Numbered from the stretch's first letter, positions 24,558 through 32,777 are shown. The stretch is DNA of 35,124 bases from Sedimenticola sp. (GCA_026985055.1 JALSQZ010000173.1:1-35124), one strand, 5' to 3'. Notes: a model not told the origin generated them from the letters alone. Numbers and translations: made by a program.

Positions 24558-25745
24558 ATGCCAGAAAAACAGCTGATACTGGTAACGGGCATGCACCGCA
24601 GTGGCACCTCGGTGCTGACGCGGGTGCTCAACCTGCTTGGGGCGGAGGTGGGGAAGGATCTGTTGCAGGCCCAGGCGGATGTCAATGCCAGGGGATTCTG
24701 GGAACACAAGGAGCTGGTGGCCATCAATGAAGCGCTGCTGGAAGCCCTTGGGCGCCGCTGGTATGACTTTCAACCGCTGGCGGACGGCTGCTGGGCAGCT
24801 CCCAAGGTGCGCGAGTTACAGACCCGGGCGCAAAGTTTTCTTTCCAATACCTTCGATGGCGTTTCCCTGGCGGCACTCAAGGATCCCCGGCTCTGCCTGA
24901 CGTTGCCTTTCTGGAAGGAAGCTGCCGAAGCGCTGGGATGGCAGCCGCTGGTAGTGCTGGCCCTGCGGGCGCCTTGGGAAGTGGCGGCTTCTCTGTGCCG
25001 TCGCGATCCCCTCGATACTATAAGGGCGAATCTGCTCTGGTTGCGTTATGTCCGGGAAAGTGAGTGCAACAGCAGAAATATGCCGCGCGCAAGTATGGAT
25101 TATGCCCGTCTTCTCGCGGACTGGCGTCCTGTTGTACGCCATGTGGAAAAGTCGCTGGGACTGTCCTGGCCCCTGCCCATGGAGCAGGCCGCGACCGAAG
25201 TCGATGCGGAAATAGACCCTGGGCTGCGGCATCAGCACAGCAGTTTTCAGGGCGAAAGCATGCCATTGGTGAACCTGGCGGCGCAAGCCTACGAGCTTCT
25301 GCGGGAAGAGAATCCAGATACTCAAAAGCTGGATCTGCTGTGGGATGAATTTGAATCCCTGCTTGCCGGCGCTGGCCCCTTGGCGCATGGGCTGCAAGTC
25401 TGCAATGCCAGCCTGTTCCGGGTCAACAATGAATGGCACGAGCTGGGAGATGCTCATCAACAGGCGCTGGATACCATCGCGGAAAAAGACATGGCTCTGT
25501 CCGGACTGGCGAAAGAACTGGAGTATGCCCGGAAGATAGTGGAAGAACGGGATCGGCAGCTGCAACAGATGGCCGCGGAACTGGAACATGCCGGGTCTGT
25601 GGTGGAGGAACGGGACCAACAACTGCAACAGGCGAATCTCCTTATCGAGCAAGTGCAGGAAGAACTGGAGCATCTGCGCAGCATACGTCTGCATCCCGTG
25701 GTCAAGCTGGCAGTGAAGCTGCTGGCGCTGGAGAAAAAACAATGA
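24558..25745 (+). CDS. sulfotransferase-family protein with C-terminal coiled coil
   Basis: 395 residues. The N-terminal domain (about 1-235) has the PAPS 5'-phosphosulfate loop LVTGMHRSGTSVLTRVLN and the later KDPRLCLTLPFW and VVLALRAPWEVAASL, matching a family of sulfotransferases common in surface-glycan loci. Residues about 275-375 are a coiled coil containing two 21-residue repeats. The end, LHPVVKLAVKLLALEKK, is a pattern often seen at ends of LPS-locus glycosyltransferases. ATG 24558 follows an out-of-frame ATG; an in-frame ATG at 24504 would add an improbable Arg-rich tail. It overlaps the next glycosyltransferase by 4 nt, pointing to sulfation of a glycan (inference). Confidence 0.85.
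   Translation: MPEKQLILVTGMHRSGTSVLTRVLNLLGAEVGKDLLQAQADVNARGFWEHKELVAINEALLEALGRRWYDFQPLADGCWAAPKVRELQTRAQSFLSNTFDGVSLAALKDPRLCLTLPFWKEAAEALGWQPLVVLALRAPWEVAASLCRRDPLDTIRANLLWLRYVRESECNSRNMPRASMDYARLLADWRPVVRHVEKSLGLSWPLPMEQAATEVDAEIDPGLRHQHSSFQGESMPLVNLAAQAYELLREENPDTQKLDLLWDEFESLLAGAGPLAHGLQVCNASLFRVNNEWHELGDAHQQALDTIAEKDMALSGLAKELEYARKIVEERDRQLQQMAAELEHAGSVVEERDQQLQQANLLIEQVQEELEHLRSIRLHPVVKLAVKLLALEKKQ
25509..25634 (+). repeat. 63-bp tandem duplication in the sulfotransferase coiled coil
   Basis: Codons at 25509-25571 and 25572-25634 encode two 21-residue units of the form A-x-E-L-E-x-A-x-x-V/I-V-E-E-R-D-x-Q-L-Q-Q-x. Twenty-one residues is exactly three heptads, so the duplication keeps the coiled-coil register. 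The DNA copies have diverged, so it is not recent. Confidence 0.85.
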
Positions 25746-27943
25746 ATGCCGGGCTGGTTGATGTCATCGTACCTGTTTATGGCGGCGCCGAGGCCTTGCA
25801 GCGCTGTCTGTCATCGGTGTTGAAATATCCACAGCAGACGCCCTGCCGTCTGATCATCATCAATGACGCTTCTCCTGATCCCGCAATCCGGGAATATCTG
25901 GAAACCCTTGCCGCGGCGCATGAACAGGTGCTGTTGCTGGAAAATCCGCACAATATGGGGTTCGTCGCCACGGTGAACCGTGGCATGAGCCTGAGTGGCG
26001 AAAACGATGTACTGCTTCTCAACAGTGATACCGAAGTAGCCAATGACTGGCTGGACCGGCTGGTGGCGGCCGCCTATGCCGATGAGCGCATTGGTACGGT
26101 TACTCCCTTCTCCAATAACGCCACCATATGCAGCTTTCCCCGTTTCTGTCAGTCCAGCGAGCTGCCCAGGCATTGGCCGGTGGCGGAGCTGGACAGGTTG
26201 TTTTCCCGGGTCAACCGGGGCAGGCTGGTGGATATCCCCACCGGAGTGGGTTTCTGCCAGTACATTCGCAGGGACTGTCTGGAGCAAACCGGTCTGTTCG
26301 ATGAAGAGCGCTTTGGCCGGGGCTATGGCGAGGAAAATGATTTTTGCCGTCGTGCTGCCGCATTGGGCTGGCGGAATGTACTGTGCTGCGACACCTTTGT
26401 TTATCATGAAGGCGGGGTCAGCTTTTCCCACGAACAGGAAGAGCGTATTGCCCGCGCGCAGGAGATTCTGAAGAAACTGCATCCTGATTACCATCTGCTG
26501 GTGGAAAAACATGTGCATGAAGATCCAGCGCTGGTCTATCGGGTTCGGGTGCTGCTGGAGATGCTGCGAGCTTCACCGAGAAAAAAGCTGTTGCATCTGA
26601 CCCATCATCTGGGCGGCGGCACCAAAAAACATATCCGCGAGCTTTCGCAATGGCTTTCCGGGCAGATGGACAGCCTCGTCATCCGGCCGGTGGAAGGCCG
26701 GGGGATTTATCTGGCCTTCGGCCATGAAGATGATGCGCCCAGGCTGTTTTTCGATCTGCCCTCCATGTATCCCCGCTTGCGCCAGCTGCTGGCGGGTATT
26801 GGTTTGTCGCGGATCCATTTCCATCACACCCTGGGGCTGGAAACCTGTCTGTGGGGGCTGCCGGATGACCTTGGGCTGCCTTTCGATGTCACCCTGCATG
26901 ATTATTACTTCATCAATGCCCACCCCAGCCAGACCGATGCCAGGGGGCGCTATACCCCGGATCTTCAGGCGCAGGCCAGCTCCTATCCACTGAGCGTGAG
27001 TCTGGAAGAGTGGCAGAAAAACCAGAAGCGCCTGCTGTATGGTGCGCAAAGAGTGATTGCGCCTTCCGCCTGGACGGTGACTGAATACCGGAAATATTTT
27101 CCCGAGGCGGCGTACCTGGTCGCCTGGCACCCGGACAGCGAGCAGAACATGCCCTGGCCGGCGACGCTCAGGCCGCAGCTCGGTGACCGGGCCCTGCGAG
27201 TGCTGGTGCTTGGCGCCCTGAGTCCGGAAAAAGGGGCGGATGTACTGGAATCAGTCGCCATCGGCGCGAAAAAACAAGGGCTGGCGCTGGAGTTTCATCT
27301 TCTGGGGTATGCCTACCGTCCTCTGGATCCCGCGGTAATTGAACACGGTGCCTATGCCGAAGCGGATTTGCCCCGGCATCTGCAAAAAATCCGGCCGGAT
27401 ATGGTCTGGTTTACCGCTCTCTGGCCGGAAACCTACAGCTATACCCTGAGCGAAGTCCTTTCGGCCGGGCTGCCGCTGGTGGCGCCGGACCTGGGTGCTT
27501 TTCCGGAGCGCCTGCGGGGGAGGCCCCTGACCTGGGTTCTTCCCTGGACAATGTCCACGGAAGAATGGCTGGAGTGGTTTTCTCATGCGTCAGACAAGTT
27601 GTCTGAAGGAGAAACAGAGGCTTTGGTCTGGGAGGATCAGCCCTGGCCGGAGGCCGGGCCAGATTTCTATCGGCAGGTCTATCTGTCCGAGACTGCCGAA
27701 TCGAAAGATCCGGCTGCCGTTTGCCTGGAAGAGGAATGGGTGGAGGTTTTGCTTCGGGAGTCACGTCAGGCGGAATCCGGACAGGGAAACCGTGGTTTGC
27801 GTGAACAGTTGCTGATTCACCTGCTGGCGCTTCGTCAGGGACGGGTAGGACGGTTGATGTCGCGCCTGGTACCGGTAAGCGTACAGAGAAAAATCAAGCG
27901 CAGGCTGTCACGCAAGCCTATCCACGAACTGAGGGGCGATTGA
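25742..27943 (+). CDS. two-domain glycosyltransferase (GT2 plus GT4-like)
   Basis: 733 residues. The N-terminal GT-A domain (about 1-265) has VDVIVPVYGG, IINDASPDP, LLLNSDTEV (DxD-type site) and the family-2 acceptor region YGEENDFCRRAAALGW. The C-terminal GT-B domain (about 280-640) begins KLLHLTHHLGGGTKKHI and includes VLVLGALSPEKGADVL and the nucleotide-sugar-binding stretch PETYSYTLSEVLSAGLPLV. Such fused enzymes add two sugars in turn to a growing surface glycan on the cytoplasmic side. ATG 25742 overlaps the sulfotransferase stop (ATGA); a longer in-frame start inside that gene is rejected. Repeats follow within 6 bases of the stop. Confidence 0.9.
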   Translation: MNAGLVDVIVPVYGGAEALQRCLSSVLKYPQQTPCRLIIINDASPDPAIREYLETLAAAHEQVLLLENPHNMGFVATVNRGMSLSGENDVLLLNSDTEVANDWLDRLVAAAYADERIGTVTPFSNNATICSFPRFCQSSELPRHWPVAELDRLFSRVNRGRLVDIPTGVGFCQYIRRDCLEQTGLFDEERFGRGYGEENDFCRRAAALGWRNVLCCDTFVYHEGGVSFSHEQEERIARAQEILKKLHPDYHLLVEKHVHEDPALVYRVRVLLEMLRASPRKKLLHLTHHLGGGTKKHIRELSQWLSGQMDSLVIRPVEGRGIYLAFGHEDDAPRLFFDLPSMYPRLRQLLAGIGLSRIHFHHTLGLETCLWGLPDDLGLPFDVTLHDYYFINAHPSQTDARGRYTPDLQAQASSYPLSVSLEEWQKNQKRLLYGAQRVIAPSAWTVTEYRKYFPEAAYLVAWHPDSEQNMPWPATLRPQLGDRALRVLVLGALSPEKGADVLESVAIGAKKQGLALEFHLLGYAYRPLDPAVIEHGAYAEADLPRHLQKIRPDMVWFTALWPETYSYTLSEVLSAGLPLVAPDLGAFPERLRGRPLTWVLPWTMSTEEWLEWFSHASDKLSEGETEALVWEDQPWPEAGPDFYRQVYLSETAESKDPAAVCLEEEWVEVLLRESRQAESGQGNRGLREQLLIHLLALRQGRVGRLMSRLVPVSVQRKIKRRLSRKPIHELRGD

Positions 27944-27948
27944 GTAAA

Positions 27949-28026
27949 GGGCATCTCGAAAAATCGAGATGCCCGAGTGGGACGGGGATGTCCCACCATT
28001 TTCAATCACCACAAGTGATTGAAAAT
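27949..28026. repeat. cluster of three consecutive perfect hairpins
   Basis: Three hairpins lie end to end: GGGCATCTCGA / TCGAGATGCCC (27949-27974, 11-bp stem, 4-base loop), GTGGGAC / GTCCCAC (27977-27996), and ATTTTCAATCAC / GTGATTGAAAAT (27998-28026, 12-bp stem, 5-base loop). The first shares its arms with the repeats at 7941 and 28062. The cluster starts 5 bases after the glycosyltransferase stop. None is followed by a T run, so they are not ordinary terminators. They could stabilise the 3' end of the mRNA, as REP sequences do (inference). Confidence 0.8.
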
Positions 28027-28247
28027 GTGAGCAAAGAGGAAATCGCATTTTCTCTTTACGACGAGAAAAATTTCATGGAAGGAATTTTTCGAGATTCCCT
28101 GAAAAATGCTTGGTTCAGCCGCCCGGCAAAAGTCTCTGTGACTGCGCTCACAAAGGCTTTCCGTGCTTCTGCTCAGGCTTGATTGTTCTCGTGAAAACAG
28201 TAGTATGGGTTCGGTGCAACTATTTTCTTGTTGAGGAGGGGGCTTGG
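28027..28247. other. non-coding gap with a palindrome remnant and leader of the next gene
   Basis: Apart from the repeat at 28062-28101 I see no gene. The sequence becomes T-rich toward the next coding region, and GAGGAGG at 28233-28239 is the ribosome-binding site of the secreted protein at 28248. A frame running from 27940 to 28182 crosses the hairpins and is an artefact of them. Confidence 0.5.
28062..28101. repeat. palindromic repeat related to that at 7941
   Basis: CGAGAAAAATTTCATGGAAG followed by GAATTTTTCGAGATTCCCT. It matches 7945-7985 at most positions and forms an imperfect hairpin (GAAAAATTTC against GGAATTTTTC). Its right arm CGAGAT matches the arm of the hairpin at 27949, so the two look like a full and an internally deleted form of one element placed about 90 bases apart. 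Confidence 0.7.
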
Positions 28248-29261
28248 GTGTCGCCGATGAACAAAGTTTTTCCGGGCATGTACCGGATGTTGATTCTGGC
28301 TGGTTTGGCTTTTTTTCTCCTGGGCAGTGTTCAGGCTTCCATGCAGATCTCCATTGAGGATGCCTTGGGAAGGGTGGTGTCCTGTGGAGTCGACAGTCTT
28401 ACCCAGAACTCCTGGGGAGATGTGATCGTCAGTAACCCGGATTGTCAGGATTCCCTGGTAAACAATCCGGTCAGCGCTGGCAAGCTGGTGCTGGGACAGA
28501 AACGCTGTGGATTTTCCTCTCTGCACATTGATGACAAAGGGCGAATTGTCGTTACCGCTTCCAACAGTTGTGTGATTTCCCGGCCGGTTTTCTTCACCTT
28601 GCGCGACGACGATTTTGAAATGTCCTGCGAGACGGATGTGATGTCGCAGGATTATGCCGGTGTATTGCATCTGGATGGAAGTCGTTGTGCTTCTGCGTTA
28701 AAAGAGGGAGCGGTAAACTATTCTCCCGGCAGCATGATTGTGAAAGACGGTTCCATCGAACGCAGTTGTGTTTTCGAATCGCTGAATATGGATGTCGCCG
28801 GCAACATCGTGGTTACCGCGCAAGGCAGTTGTTTTGGTGACAGTGATGGCGACCTCATCCCCGATCCCATGGATCCGGACAATACTGTTGCCGCTACAAG
28901 CAAATGCGCCCCGCGGGGTGGTTCAGTGCATGGCCAGGCAAACTGGGAAACCGTGAGTATTTCCGGCGCCCGTTACGACAGCGATGTTACCTGCGAACTG
29001 CCCAGGCCGGATTATATCGTGGTCGCGGATACGGTATTTGGTGGTTTCAACCATGAACCCCTGTCTTATCCTCCTGACGTACCCATCGTAGCCGACTACT
29101 ATGCATCCCAGAGTATTGCGCTGCTGGGGCCCGTGTCGGTTAAAGGCGGCAGTACCTTTAGCGTGGATAGCGGCAGGGGGTTGAGTATCTGGGGGCCATT
29201 CAAGGTAACCGCGGGGAGTGAATTTCGTGTAGCGGGCCCGCCGCCTCTTGATATCAAGTGA
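28248..29261 (+). CDS. secreted protein with four C-x10-G-x(8,9)-C repeats
   Basis: 337 residues. GTG 28248 is chosen because GAGGAGG lies 8 bases upstream; ATG 28257 is three codons later. A signal peptide (about 4-31, ending GSVQA) is followed by four tandem units of about 40 residues, each with two Cys separated by 19 or 20 residues and a Gly at exactly position 11 after the first Cys. A calcium-binding-type DSDGDLIPDPMDPDN segment follows (about residue 200), then a C-terminal beta region with the pattern VSVKGGSTFSVDSG and FKVTAGSEFRV, like short beta-helix ends. The family is unknown; it is likely an extracellular or surface protein. The S74 protein lies 69 bases downstream and may be co-transcribed. 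Confidence 0.8.
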   Translation: MSPMNKVFPGMYRMLILAGLAFFLLGSVQASMQISIEDALGRVVSCGVDSLTQNSWGDVIVSNPDCQDSLVNNPVSAGKLVLGQKRCGFSSLHIDDKGRIVVTASNSCVISRPVFFTLRDDDFEMSCETDVMSQDYAGVLHLDGSRCASALKEGAVNYSPGSMIVKDGSIERSCVFESLNMDVAGNIVVTAQGSCFGDSDGDLIPDPMDPDNTVAATSKCAPRGGSVHGQANWETVSISGARYDSDVTCELPRPDYIVVADTVFGGFNHEPLSYPPDVPIVADYYASQSIALLGPVSVKGGSTFSVDSGRGLSIWGPFKVTAGSEFRVAGPPPLDIK

Positions 29262-29330
29262 CGCATGACAAATGAATGGCGGCTGGCTTTCGGATTCGGC
29301 ACCGTCTTTTGATTCGTAGTGGAGAGAGTG

Positions 29331-30077
29331 ATGAAGAAACAAGGTTTGATTCTGGCAATCCTGTTGACGGGAGTCTCCGGTCTGGCAATGGCCGCGGAAA
29401 GTTTTTATGTGACCGCTGGCGGTGATGTTGGGATTGGTACCAATGATCCTCAGGCAGCCTTGCATATCGTCAGGGATGATGCCACGGGAGAGACGACGGA
29501 GCTGTTGCTGGAAAATAGCGACGAGGTAAAGTTGGGGCTGCTCAACACGGCAACAGGTCTCGAATGGGTGATTGGCAATGGCCTCAAGTTCAGTATTAGC
29601 CAAAATGGTGTTGGTATGGATATGGATGCCAACGGTAACATGACGGTCACGGGTACGGTGACAGCAAATAATGTTGTGTTAACCTCTGACCGCAACGCCA
29701 AGACCGCTTTCGAGGATATAGACAGTCAATCCATTCTGGATCGCCTGCAACAGGTTCCCGTGAGCGCATGGAGTTACAAGAGCAGCCCGGATCAGCGCCA
29801 TATCGGCCCCATGGCCCAGGACTTTTATGCTGCCTTCGGTCTGGGTGGTTCGGACAAGCGGATTTCCATGGTGGATGCCGCCGGGGTTGCCCTGGCGGCC
29901 ATCAAGGCTTTGAATCAGCGTCTGCAGGAGAAGGAAGCCCGTATTGCCGAACTGGAAGAACGCCTGGCCAGACAGGAAGATCTGGCTGCCCGTGTTCAGG
30001 CGCTGGAAGCGGTTACGGTGAAACTGATTCAGGAAAGAAAACCGGCCCTGCGGACGGCTACCTTGCGCCAGCGCTGA
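29331..30077 (+). CDS. exported protein with C-terminal S74 intramolecular chaperone domain
   Basis: 248 residues with a signal peptide (about 1-22). The mature start FYVTAGGDVGIGTNDPQAALHI is the GIGT-x2-P-x3-LHI opening seen in tail-fibre-like and cell-surface proteins. Residues about 119-200 match the peptidase S74 (endosialidase chaperone) domain: SDRNAK with Ser119 and Lys124, the Ser/Lys spacing of the self-cleavage site, then HIGPMAQDF and VDAAGVALAAIKALN. A coiled coil follows (about 205-240). In phage such domains trimerise the fibre and cut themselves off. No phage genes surround it. ATG 29331 has GGAG at 29321-29324. Confidence 0.87.
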   Translation: MKKQGLILAILLTGVSGLAMAAESFYVTAGGDVGIGTNDPQAALHIVRDDATGETTELLLENSDEVKLGLLNTATGLEWVIGNGLKFSISQNGVGMDMDANGNMTVTGTVTANNVVLTSDRNAKTAFEDIDSQSILDRLQQVPVSAWSYKSSPDQRHIGPMAQDFYAAFGLGGSDKRISMVDAAGVALAAIKALNQRLQEKEARIAELEERLARQEDLAARVQALEAVTVKLIQERKPALRTATLRQR

Positions 30078-30104
30078 TTGTTTTTGCGACGATTGCGTTT
30101 TTTT

Positions 30105-30293
30105 GTGCCGGAAGCCAGGAGCCTGTCGAATTTAACGCTGATCGGCTGCAAATCCCTGGAGGACGATTAAATCAGTTTATCGAATTCGTTAAATAGACCG
30201 GCTATTCGCCTCATTCGATAAACTGATTTAATTCACCCCAGTGATTTTCGCTTCGATCGGTCAAATCCGACAGGCTCCGAGGTCTTCCGGCAC
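30105..30293. repeat. 189-bp imperfect palindrome (MITE-like)
   Basis: Outer arms GTGCCGGAAG (30105-30114) / CTTCCGGCAC (30284-30293) and GGAGCCTGTCG (30118-30128) / CGACAGGCTCC (30268-30278). An inner arm ATTAAATCAGTTTATCGAA (30166-30184) matches 30214-30232 exactly over 19 bp. Partial pairing joins them, so the whole unit can fold as one long hairpin. No open reading frame lies within it. It resembles a non-autonomous transposon and sits between the S74 gene and the acyltransferase. Confidence 0.8.
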
Positions 30294-30326
30294 CGTCGTT
30301 TGTGTCGCCTGAAATCAGTGTACCCC

Positions 30327-31535
30327 ATGAATACCGTTGACAGCGCCTTCGAGCTGGAGAAGAAAGGCACCAGCGCCCGCATCTATCTGGATGCTCTGAC
30401 CGGACTGCGGGGTATCGCTGCTGTCTGGGTGGCCTTGTGGCATCTGTGGGGGTTTGCCGGCCGCCCTGCCTATGAGCTGAATCTCGGTGACATGCATATC
30501 GACCTTACTCCGCTGGTGCGAACCGGCTGGGCGGGGGTGGATATATTCTTCGTGCTTTCGGGGTTTGTCCTGGGGTTGGCGTACTGTCAGGCCTGGCTTG
30601 GTAACCGGCCAGCGGTGAAAACAAGGGAGTATTTTCGTCGCAGGCTGCTGCGGGTGTTGCCGGCCTACTATGTTCAGATTCTGATTCTGCTGCTCATCAT
30701 GCTGCTGGCAGGCAGGGCCTTGCCATCAGTACGGGATCTGCTGCCCCAGTTGTTGATGTTGCACAATATTCTGGGCAGTCCGGAAACCCAGCTCAATCCC
30801 GTCTACTGGACGCTCCCGGTGGAATTCGATTTCTATCTCATTTTGCCGCTTCTGGCATTCTCCCTGGCGCCGCCGCGCTGGGGCTGGCTGTTGTTGGGCG
30901 CAATGCTGCTGGTTTTGGGCTACCGTTATTTTCTGTTCGGCTTTTTTCTGCAGGACATGAGCGTGGGCCTGAAAAACTGGTGGCTGAACCAGTTGCCGGG
31001 GCGTCTGGATCAATTCGTTGCAGGAATGCTGGCGGCCTGGCTGTTTTCCGTTGTCCGGGAAAAAGGGGAGAAGGCGGTTCTCTACAGATGGCGGCAGCTG
31101 CTGCTGTTGACCGGCCTGGGCGGTTTTGCGGCGCTGGCCTGGTATATCCACCGGATACAACCCATTGGCGCGGTAAATACGCTGGGTTTGACCTACTGGG
31201 GAGGCCACTGGTCGCTGTTCATCTGGAACAGTCTGGCAGGCTTGAGTATTGCCATGGTGGTGCTGGCCCTGACTCTGGGGAAGGGGCTTGTGCAGCGGCT
31301 GCTGGCCAGTCGCGTGCTCATGTATCTTGGGCTGATCAGTTACAGTCTGTATCTGTGGCATTTTCCATTGATCAAATGGCTGCACAAGGCGCAGCTTCCA
31401 CGATTGATCGAACATGCTCCCCTGCTCAACAGCCTGCTATGGGCGGTAGTGCCGGTGCTGCTGGTATCTTCCCTGTCGTATTGGTTCGTGGAACGCCCCT
31501 TCCTGAAAATCCGCCATCAGCGCGACAGGCAATGA
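30327..31535 (+). CDS. acyltransferase-3 family membrane protein
   Basis: 402 residues with about ten membrane segments. It fits the OafA/acyltransferase-3 family that O-acylates (usually acetylates) surface glycans. Family features: LDALTGLRGIAAVWVALWHL near the N-terminus (His of the WHLW pair is the likely catalytic base), GVDIFFVLSGFVLG, the RRRLLRVLPAYY stretch, and near the end YSLYLWHFPL with WFVERPFL closing. There is no SGNH hydrolase domain attached. Start ATG 30327 lacks a strong ribosome-binding site, and the palindrome upstream may carry or disrupt regulatory sequence. Confidence 0.92.
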   Translation: MNTVDSAFELEKKGTSARIYLDALTGLRGIAAVWVALWHLWGFAGRPAYELNLGDMHIDLTPLVRTGWAGVDIFFVLSGFVLGLAYCQAWLGNRPAVKTREYFRRRLLRVLPAYYVQILILLLIMLLAGRALPSVRDLLPQLLMLHNILGSPETQLNPVYWTLPVEFDFYLILPLLAFSLAPPRWGWLLLGAMLLVLGYRYFLFGFFLQDMSVGLKNWWLNQLPGRLDQFVAGMLAAWLFSVVREKGEKAVLYRWRQLLLLTGLGGFAALAWYIHRIQPIGAVNTLGLTYWGGHWSLFIWNSLAGLSIAMVVLALTLGKGLVQRLLASRVLMYLGLISYSLYLWHFPLIKWLHKAQLPRLIEHAPLLNSLLWAVVPVLLVSSLSYWFVERPFLKIRHQRDRQ

Positions 31536-31628
31536 TTGCGGCCCTGTGAGGAAGCAGTTGTGGGATAATTGCGCAAATTGATATCCAGAAAAACCGGAAA
31601 CCCCAATAATTCAACAGAGGTATGTGCA

Positions 31629-31904
31629 ATGAGCGACAAGCCCAACAGGGATGAACAGATACTCGGCATGATGGATCAGTTTATCGCCGTGGCCAATCGT
31701 CTTAAGGACGAGGGCAACAACACGGATCTGGTGAATACGGCCTTCATGCTGGCTTCCGGACAATACGCAACCTTTCTTGCGGTGGGCAATGAGGGCTATC
31801 TCAAGGAAAGCGGGGTACGCAAGATGGCCAAGGCTTACGAACACAATCTGCAGCTGTTGCAAAACCTGAAAAAGGCCCAGTACAACCCGGATGGCAAGGA
31901 CTGA
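31629..31904 (+). CDS. DUF3144-family small protein
   Basis: 91 residues, cytoplasmic, largely helical. The pattern MMDQFIAVANRLKDEG, then VNTAFMLASGQYATFLAV, and a C-terminal amphipathic helix with AKAYEHNLQLL matches DUF3144, a short domain of unknown function in proteobacteria. ATG 31629 has AGAGG 8 bases upstream. It lies 12 bases before a glycosyltransferase gene and may be co-transcribed with it. Confidence 0.8.
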   Translation: MSDKPNRDEQILGMMDQFIAVANRLKDEGNNTDLVNTAFMLASGQYATFLAVGNEGYLKESGVRKMAKAYEHNLQLLQNLKKAQYNPDGKD

Positions 31905-31916
31905 CGCCTGGCTGAT

Positions 31917-32777
31917 ATGACCCGCCAGAGCAACAAGGTGGATGTGGTCATCGTCAATTACAATGGCGGGGATCTGTTGCTGCAGGCAGTACAGGCGGTG
32001 TTGGACAGTCGTCTTCCGATACGGCTGGTGGTGGTGGACAATGCTTCCTCTGATGGGAGTATTGAGCGACTGGGAGCAGAGTATCCGCAAGCGCAGATTC
32101 TGCAGAACCAGAAAAACCTTGGTTTTGCCACGGCAGCCAATCAGGGGCTTTCGGCAGGGAATGCGGACTTCGTGCTTCTCCTGAATCCGGATTGTCTGCT
32201 TCAGCCCGATACCCTGCAAGGAATGTTGGAATCGATGGCGGATTATCCGGATGTGGGCATGGCCGGCTGCCGGATACTCAATCCGGATGGCAGCGAACAG
32301 CGTGGTTGCCGAAGAGAGCTGCCTACCCTGGGCAGCGGGGCGGGCAAGGCCCTGGGGCGTAGTCAGGCCATGGATCTGCATCGACAGCCCCTTCCTGATC
32401 GTCCTCAGTTCGTGGAAGCCATTTCCGGCGCTTTCATGTTGTTGCGGCGCAAGGCGCTGGCGGATGTTGGTCTGCTGGATGAAGGCTACTTCATGCATTG
32501 TGAGGATCTGGACTGGTGCCGGCGTTTTGCGGATGCGGGTTGGAAGATATTGTTTGTTCCGGATGTGGAAGTGGTGCATTACCAGGGACATTGCAGCAAG
32601 TCTTCGCCCGTGCGGGTGCTGTGGCACAAGCACCGGGGGATGGCTCGTTACTATCGCAAATATCTGGCCGGGCAGGGGAGTCTGCTCCGTTCGATTGTGG
32701 TCGTGCCCGCCATCTACCTGCGTTTTTTGATGCTTGCGGCGCGTGATGGCGTGCATGGGCTGTTCAGGCGATCATGA
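31917..32777 (+). CDS. family 2 glycosyltransferase, WbbL-like
   Basis: 286 residues forming one GT-A domain. VDVVIVNYNGGDLLLQ, VVVDNASSDGS, NLGFATAANQG and LLLNPDCLL (DxD-type site) match the rhamnosyltransferase-like group of family 2. EDLDWCRRFADAGW supplies the catalytic acidic residues. A hydrophobic C-terminal stretch (SIVVVPAIYLRFLMLA) may anchor it to the membrane. It overlaps the next gene by 4 nt. The sugar added cannot be told from sequence. Confidence 0.92.
   Translation: MTRQSNKVDVVIVNYNGGDLLLQAVQAVLDSRLPIRLVVVDNASSDGSIERLGAEYPQAQILQNQKNLGFATAANQGLSAGNADFVLLLNPDCLLQPDTLQGMLESMADYPDVGMAGCRILNPDGSEQRGCRRELPTLGSGAGKALGRSQAMDLHRQPLPDRPQFVEAISGAFMLLRRKALADVGLLDEGYFMHCEDLDWCRRFADAGWKILFVPDVEVVHYQGHCSKSSPVRVLWHKHRGMARYYRKYLAGQGSLLRSIVVVPAIYLRFLMLAARDGVHGLFRRS

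Noticed and set aside
27940..28182. 80-residue frame after the two-domain glycosyltransferase
   Set aside because: It reads straight through three hairpins and a palindromic repeat, so it is a product of the repeats.
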